Source of the DNA: Flavobacterium sangjuense
GTDB taxonomy: Bacteria > Bacteroidota > Bacteroidia > Flavobacteriales > Flavobacteriaceae
Assembly (NCBI RefSeq): GCF_004797125.1
Contig: NZ_CP038810.1
Span: forward strand, 2,170,001-2,234,000
Length of the DNA stretch: 64,000 nt
Direction of reading: 5' to 3'
Positions 60,750 through 64,000 of the stretch are shown here, piece after piece (position 1 is the first letter of the stretch; each line of letters opens with the position of its first letter). The position numbers were made by a program, and so were the translations under genes. The notes below the pieces were generated by a model that was not told the origin of the DNA, did not search any database, and saw only the letters and a program-made list of their open reading frames with translations.

Positions 60750-61700
60750 ATGAAAAGAATTTTATGCGCACTCTCATTGTTACTCTTAATTACTGCTTGT
60801 GACGATGGAAATTTAACTGTTGATGTTATCGATTTTTCAGAAGTAACTGCCAATAAATGCAGCACTAAAGATGTGATTTATAAAGTTAAAGATGGCGAAA
60901 TGCTTTTTATTGAAATTCCGGCTTCGGCTTTTCCTGCTGATGTAACGCCTGATGGCGTGCCAATACAAGTTGCCATAAATTCTACCAACAAGGTAACTTA
61001 CAGAAAATATGATGGCGATGTAAGTGCAAATAATATTTGCCCGACAGTTCCTGATGCAACACCAAATTTAAAGGAAGAATGGAATGCAACTGCCGGTACA
61101 ATTCAAATCACATCTACTGCGGTTAAGTCGACTAACTCAACCGACAATTCCACCCGAATTACCGGTTATACTTATAATATTGTTTTTAAAAACATAACCT
61201 TTCAAAAGCCAACCGGACCTCAGGTTTATGAAACTTTCGTATTCGGAAATTATGCGACTACTGTAAGTCAGTTAGCCTTTGGCTTTAATCATGAAGTTGA
61301 TAAAAGTGCTTGTAGTAACAAAGTTTATGATTTTAGCGGTGGCGAAGTTTTTACTTTAGATGTTGCCGATTATGATGTCTTATTTGCCAGTGAAGTAACG
61401 ACAACTCCAAGAACCAGATTGATTAGCGCTACTAATAAATTATCCTATCGATTATATTCCGGTACAATAACAGATGATTATTTCTGTGCTGTGACTATTC
61501 CGACTACGCCTACACTATCACAGCAATGGGATGCTGTAGATGGCATTGAAGCTACAAGCGGAATAATTGAAGTAAATACAACATCCTTAGGTTCTGATTT
61601 TCTGCATACTATACGATTAAAAAAAGTTACTTTAAAGAAAGGAAACAGTGAATTTTCTTTAGGTGATGATTATCTTTTTGGAACTTTGATAACCAATTAA
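60750..61700 (+). CDS. Lipoprotein with an internally duplicated unknown domain
   Basis: 317 residues: lipobox ITAC (Cys17), then two ~135-residue copies of one domain, separated by about 20 residues. Each copy has a Cys-containing opening (NKCSTKDVIYKV, SACSNKVYDFSGG), TNKVTYRKYDG/TNKLSYRLYSG, a second Cys with a proline-rich stretch (ICPTVPDATPNLKEEWNA, FCAVTIPTTPTLSQQWDA), and a closing FKNITFQK/LKKVTLKK strand. The Cys pairs may form disulfides. I know no family; envelope-exposed. 16 bases before bshC, so they may be co-transcribed. Confidence 0.8.
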   Translation: MKRILCALSLLLLITACDDGNLTVDVIDFSEVTANKCSTKDVIYKVKDGEMLFIEIPASAFPADVTPDGVPIQVAINSTNKVTYRKYDGDVSANNICPTVPDATPNLKEEWNATAGTIQITSTAVKSTNSTDNSTRITGYTYNIVFKNITFQKPTGPQVYETFVFGNYATTVSQLAFGFNHEVDKSACSNKVYDFSGGEVFTLDVADYDVLFASEVTTTPRTRLISATNKLSYRLYSGTITDDYFCAVTIPTTPTLSQQWDAVDGIEATSGIIEVNTTSLGSDFLHTIRLKKVTLKKGNSEFSLGDDYLFGTLITN

Positions 61701-61716
61701 TTTTACCAAAACTATC

Positions 61717-63309
61717 ATGCCAACTGACTGTATTAGCTACCAAAAATCAGGATATTTCACTAAATTAATTGTAGATTATTTAGACGAAAAGCCCGAATTG
61801 AAATCGCTATACAATCGTTTTCCAAGCCTTGAAAATTTTAAAGGACAACTGGAAGAAAAGGCACAAAACTATCCAGCGGAAAATAGAAAAAGTTTGGTTG
61901 CTGCTCTTGAAAATCAGTATAATGATTTTCAAATTTCTGAAGCTACAAAAGCTAATATTTCACTCTTATCAAATACCAAAACGTTTACCATTACAACTGG
62001 TCACCAACTGAATTTGTTCTCTGGGCCATTGTATTTTTTGTACAAAATTGCTTCCACTATTACGCTTTGTGCTGCCTTAAAAAAGGAATATCCGGCTTAT
62101 GATTTTGTTCCGATTTATTGGATGGCGACTGAAGATCATGATTTTGAAGAAATAAATCATTTCAACTTTAAAAATTCAAAAATCATCTGGAACAAGGAAA
62201 GTCATGGTCCGGTTGGCCGACTTTCGACAGAAGGATTGGCAGCCGTTTTAGATGTCTTTGCATCAGAATTAGGAATTGGAGAAAACGCAACTTATTTAAA
62301 AGAACTTTTTGAAAATAGTTATCTAAAGCATAGCAATCTTGCAGCTGCCACACGGTTTTTGGCAAACAAATTATTTGGTGATAAAGGCTTGGTTATTCTT
62401 GATGGTGATGATAAAAAGTTAAAACAATTATTCAGTCCTTTTGTCAAAAATGAATTAATTTATAAAACGTCTTTCCAAAAAGTTACTGAAACCAATTCTA
62501 TACTTCAGGCTTCCTATGACATTCAGGTAAATCCAAGAGAGATCAATCTGTTTTATATAGAAGATAGTATTAGAGAACGTATAGTTTTTGAAAACAATCA
62601 ATTTAAAGTAAACAATACCAAACTTGCTTTTTCTGAAGAAGAAATTTTAGAATTAGTAGAAAATCATCCTGAAAAATTTAGCCCAAATGTTATTCTTCGT
62701 CCATTGTACGAAGAAATCGTTTTGCCCAATTTGTGTTACATTGGCGGTGGCGGTGAAATTAGCTATTGGCTTCAACTACAATCTACTTTTGAAGCTAACA
62801 AGGTGACTTTTCCAATACTTCTAGTGCGTAATTCTGTTTTGTTAGCAACGGAAAAACAAATCAAAAAAGTAGAAAAATTAAACCTTTCATGGGCAGATTT
62901 ATTTAGCAATCAGCAAGAGTTGTTTACCAATAAAACAAAAGAATTTTCAAAATTCAACTTAGATTTCTCCGAGCAAAAAGAACATATAAAACAGCAATTT
63001 GAAAAGTTACTGCTCATTGCTAATCAAACCGAAAAATCGTTTATTGGCGCTGTGAAGGCCCAACAAACCAAACAAATAAAAGGCTTAGAAAATCTGGAAA
63101 AACGTTTGCTAAAAGCAGAAAAAAGAGTCTACGCTGAAAAACTGGAACAAATCATTCTACTCCAAAACGAACTGTTTCCAAACCAAGGATTGCAGGAGCG
63201 AAAAGCTAATTTTTCAGAGTTTTATTTGGATGTTAATGGCAAACTCATAGAAAAACTATTTCTGGAGTTAAAACCATTAGAGCCTAATTTTACTGTAATT
63301 ACGCTTTAA
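61717..63309 (+). CDS. bshC: Bacillithiol biosynthesis cysteine-adding enzyme
   Basis: BshC adds cysteine to glucosaminyl malate in the last step of bacillithiol synthesis. 530 residues: a Rossmann-type core with TGHQLNLFSGPLYFLYKI, FVPIYWMATEDHDFEEINH, PNVILRPLYEEIVLPNLCYIGGGGEISYW, and a C-terminal coiled-coil (~residues 385-490, rich in K/E/L) typical of the family. bshA and bshB are not in the window. Cytosolic. Confidence 0.95.
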   Translation: MPTDCISYQKSGYFTKLIVDYLDEKPELKSLYNRFPSLENFKGQLEEKAQNYPAENRKSLVAALENQYNDFQISEATKANISLLSNTKTFTITTGHQLNLFSGPLYFLYKIASTITLCAALKKEYPAYDFVPIYWMATEDHDFEEINHFNFKNSKIIWNKESHGPVGRLSTEGLAAVLDVFASELGIGENATYLKELFENSYLKHSNLAAATRFLANKLFGDKGLVILDGDDKKLKQLFSPFVKNELIYKTSFQKVTETNSILQASYDIQVNPREINLFYIEDSIRERIVFENNQFKVNNTKLAFSEEEILELVENHPEKFSPNVILRPLYEEIVLPNLCYIGGGGEISYWLQLQSTFEANKVTFPILLVRNSVLLATEKQIKKVEKLNLSWADLFSNQQELFTNKTKEFSKFNLDFSEQKEHIKQQFEKLLLIANQTEKSFIGAVKAQQTKQIKGLENLEKRLLKAEKRVYAEKLEQIILLQNELFPNQGLQERKANFSEFYLDVNGKLIEKLFLELKPLEPNFTVITL

Positions 63310-63412
63310 TTCAGTAAAGTTTTCAACACGAAAACGTTGTAGCTGTTCTTATTTTCATAATGCAATTTTATTTTTACTAATTTTAGGTAAACCAATTTAA
63401 AACCAAACCATT

Positions 63413-64000
63413 ATGAAAAAACAATTACTCTTATTTGTTGCTCTATTCTTTTCTACCCAAATAAATTATAGTCAGGTAATTTCAATGATTGGAAGTACGA
63501 GTCCTTCCGGAAGTTGGGCTGTTGATACTGATATGAATACAACCGACAATATTACATATACATTAAACAATGTAACTGTTACCACCGCAACTGATCCAGG
63601 AACAACTGGTTTGAAATTCAGGCTAGATCATGATTGGGCGACCAACTGGGGTTCAGCAAATTTTCCTTCAGGAACGGGAACTCAAAACGGGGCTAATATC
63701 ATGACTCAGGCTGGAACTTATGATGTGACCTTCAACAGAAGTAATGGTACTTATACCTTTATTCCATCTGGATTTACAAGTATTGGAATTTGGGGACCAG
63801 CGGTTGATTCTATAAATGGTTTTGGTGGCCCAGATGTAAATATGAACACTACAGATGGAATTATATATACACTATCCGGATTTAATTTCACTAGTGGAAC
63901 AGCTTATTTCCGTTTTAACGACGATAGTCTAAACACATGGGGAAGTGTTGCTTTCCCAACAGGAACAGCGGTTCAGGGCGGCCCAACAATACAAGTAACC
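63413..64000 (+). CDS. SusE/SusF-like secreted protein (3' partial)
   Basis: An open frame of 196 codons runs from ATG 63413 to the window end without a stop. Signal peptide (MKKQLLLFVALFFSTQINYSQ), then two tandem ~85-residue repeats, each with GSWAVDTDMNTTD- or GGPDVNMNTTDG-type openings and FRLDHDWATNWGSANFPSG / FRFNDDSLNTWGSVAFPTG. This is the SusE/SusF starch-binding-like beta fold seen in Bacteroidota surface proteins. The rest, possibly more repeats and a T9SS domain, lies outside. Confidence 0.8.
   Translation, partial: MKKQLLLFVALFFSTQINYSQVISMIGSTSPSGSWAVDTDMNTTDNITYTLNNVTVTTATDPGTTGLKFRLDHDWATNWGSANFPSGTGTQNGANIMTQAGTYDVTFNRSNGTYTFIPSGFTSIGIWGPAVDSINGFGGPDVNMNTTDGIIYTLSGFNFTSGTAYFRFNDDSLNTWGSVAFPTGTAVQGGPTIQVT

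Overview
The window is an AT-rich chromosomal segment from a Bacteroidota bacterium, most likely Flavobacterium or a close relative (Flavobacteriaceae). Evidence: proteins with type IX secretion C-terminal sorting domains, many TAnnTTTG promoter boxes (the Bacteroidota -7 element) with little Shine-Dalgarno signal, a BshC bacillithiol enzyme, an RprX/RprY-like two-component pair, a long Rho N-terminal extension, and typical flavobacterial families (DUF4293, DUF6155, VF530). I see no insertion sequence, prophage, CRISPR array or rRNA operon. Almost everything looks like stable core chromosome, and no gene-free stretch exceeds about 300 bases.

Layout. 1-3083: end of a large T9SS-exported adhesin-like protein. 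3204-7159: glycosyltransferase, coaE, and a histidine kinase/response regulator pair. 14232-7314 (minus): a seven-gene run (Gfo/Idh oxidoreductase, hydroxyacyl-CoA dehydrogenase, DUF1015, YggS, an exonuclease/GIY-YIG fusion, miaA, acyl-ACP thioesterase). 14365-19230: pcm, a secreted cyanophycinase-like protein without its serine nucleophile, smpB, a beta-barrel protein, VF530, an acetyltransferase and a CAP-domain lipoprotein. 19286-26172: a degenerate exonuclease paired with a cNMP/CBS/DUF294 protein, a helicase, DUF6155, DUF3817/MscS and a hotdog thioesterase. 26313-28138: an OmpA protein and a small unknown.

28309-37655 is the most interesting region: two convergent operons (five plus-strand genes, four minus-strand genes). 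They hold two ATP-grasp ligases, one probable divergent ATP-grasp protein, a GCS2 carboxylate-amine ligase, a class I glutamine amidotransferase, two alpha/beta-hydrolases, an M17 leucyl aminopeptidase and one unknown protein. I infer a pathway that makes, amidates and trims or recycles an unidentified small peptide-like molecule.

37861-52574: a DUF2231-like membrane protein, a second two-component system divergent from an LTA-synthase-type phosphoglycerol transferase, dnaK, rho with divergent DUF4293, a phosphodiesterase, a TMEM175-type channel, truA, an ABC exporter and a DUF2238 protein. 52652-64000: lpdA, an NTF2-like lipoprotein, three tRNAs (Ser-GCT, Pro-TGG, Arg-TCT), thiolase, an NlpC/P60 peptidase, a GH13 lipoprotein, a porin-like protein, a cysteine desulfurase, an internally duplicated lipoprotein, bshC, and the start of a SusE/F-like surface protein cut by the window end.

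Outside the genes, the window has several small interspersed repeats. One short hairpin-bearing sequence sits between the -7 box and the start codon of three unrelated genes, and a related sequence lies in frame inside the yggS coding region.
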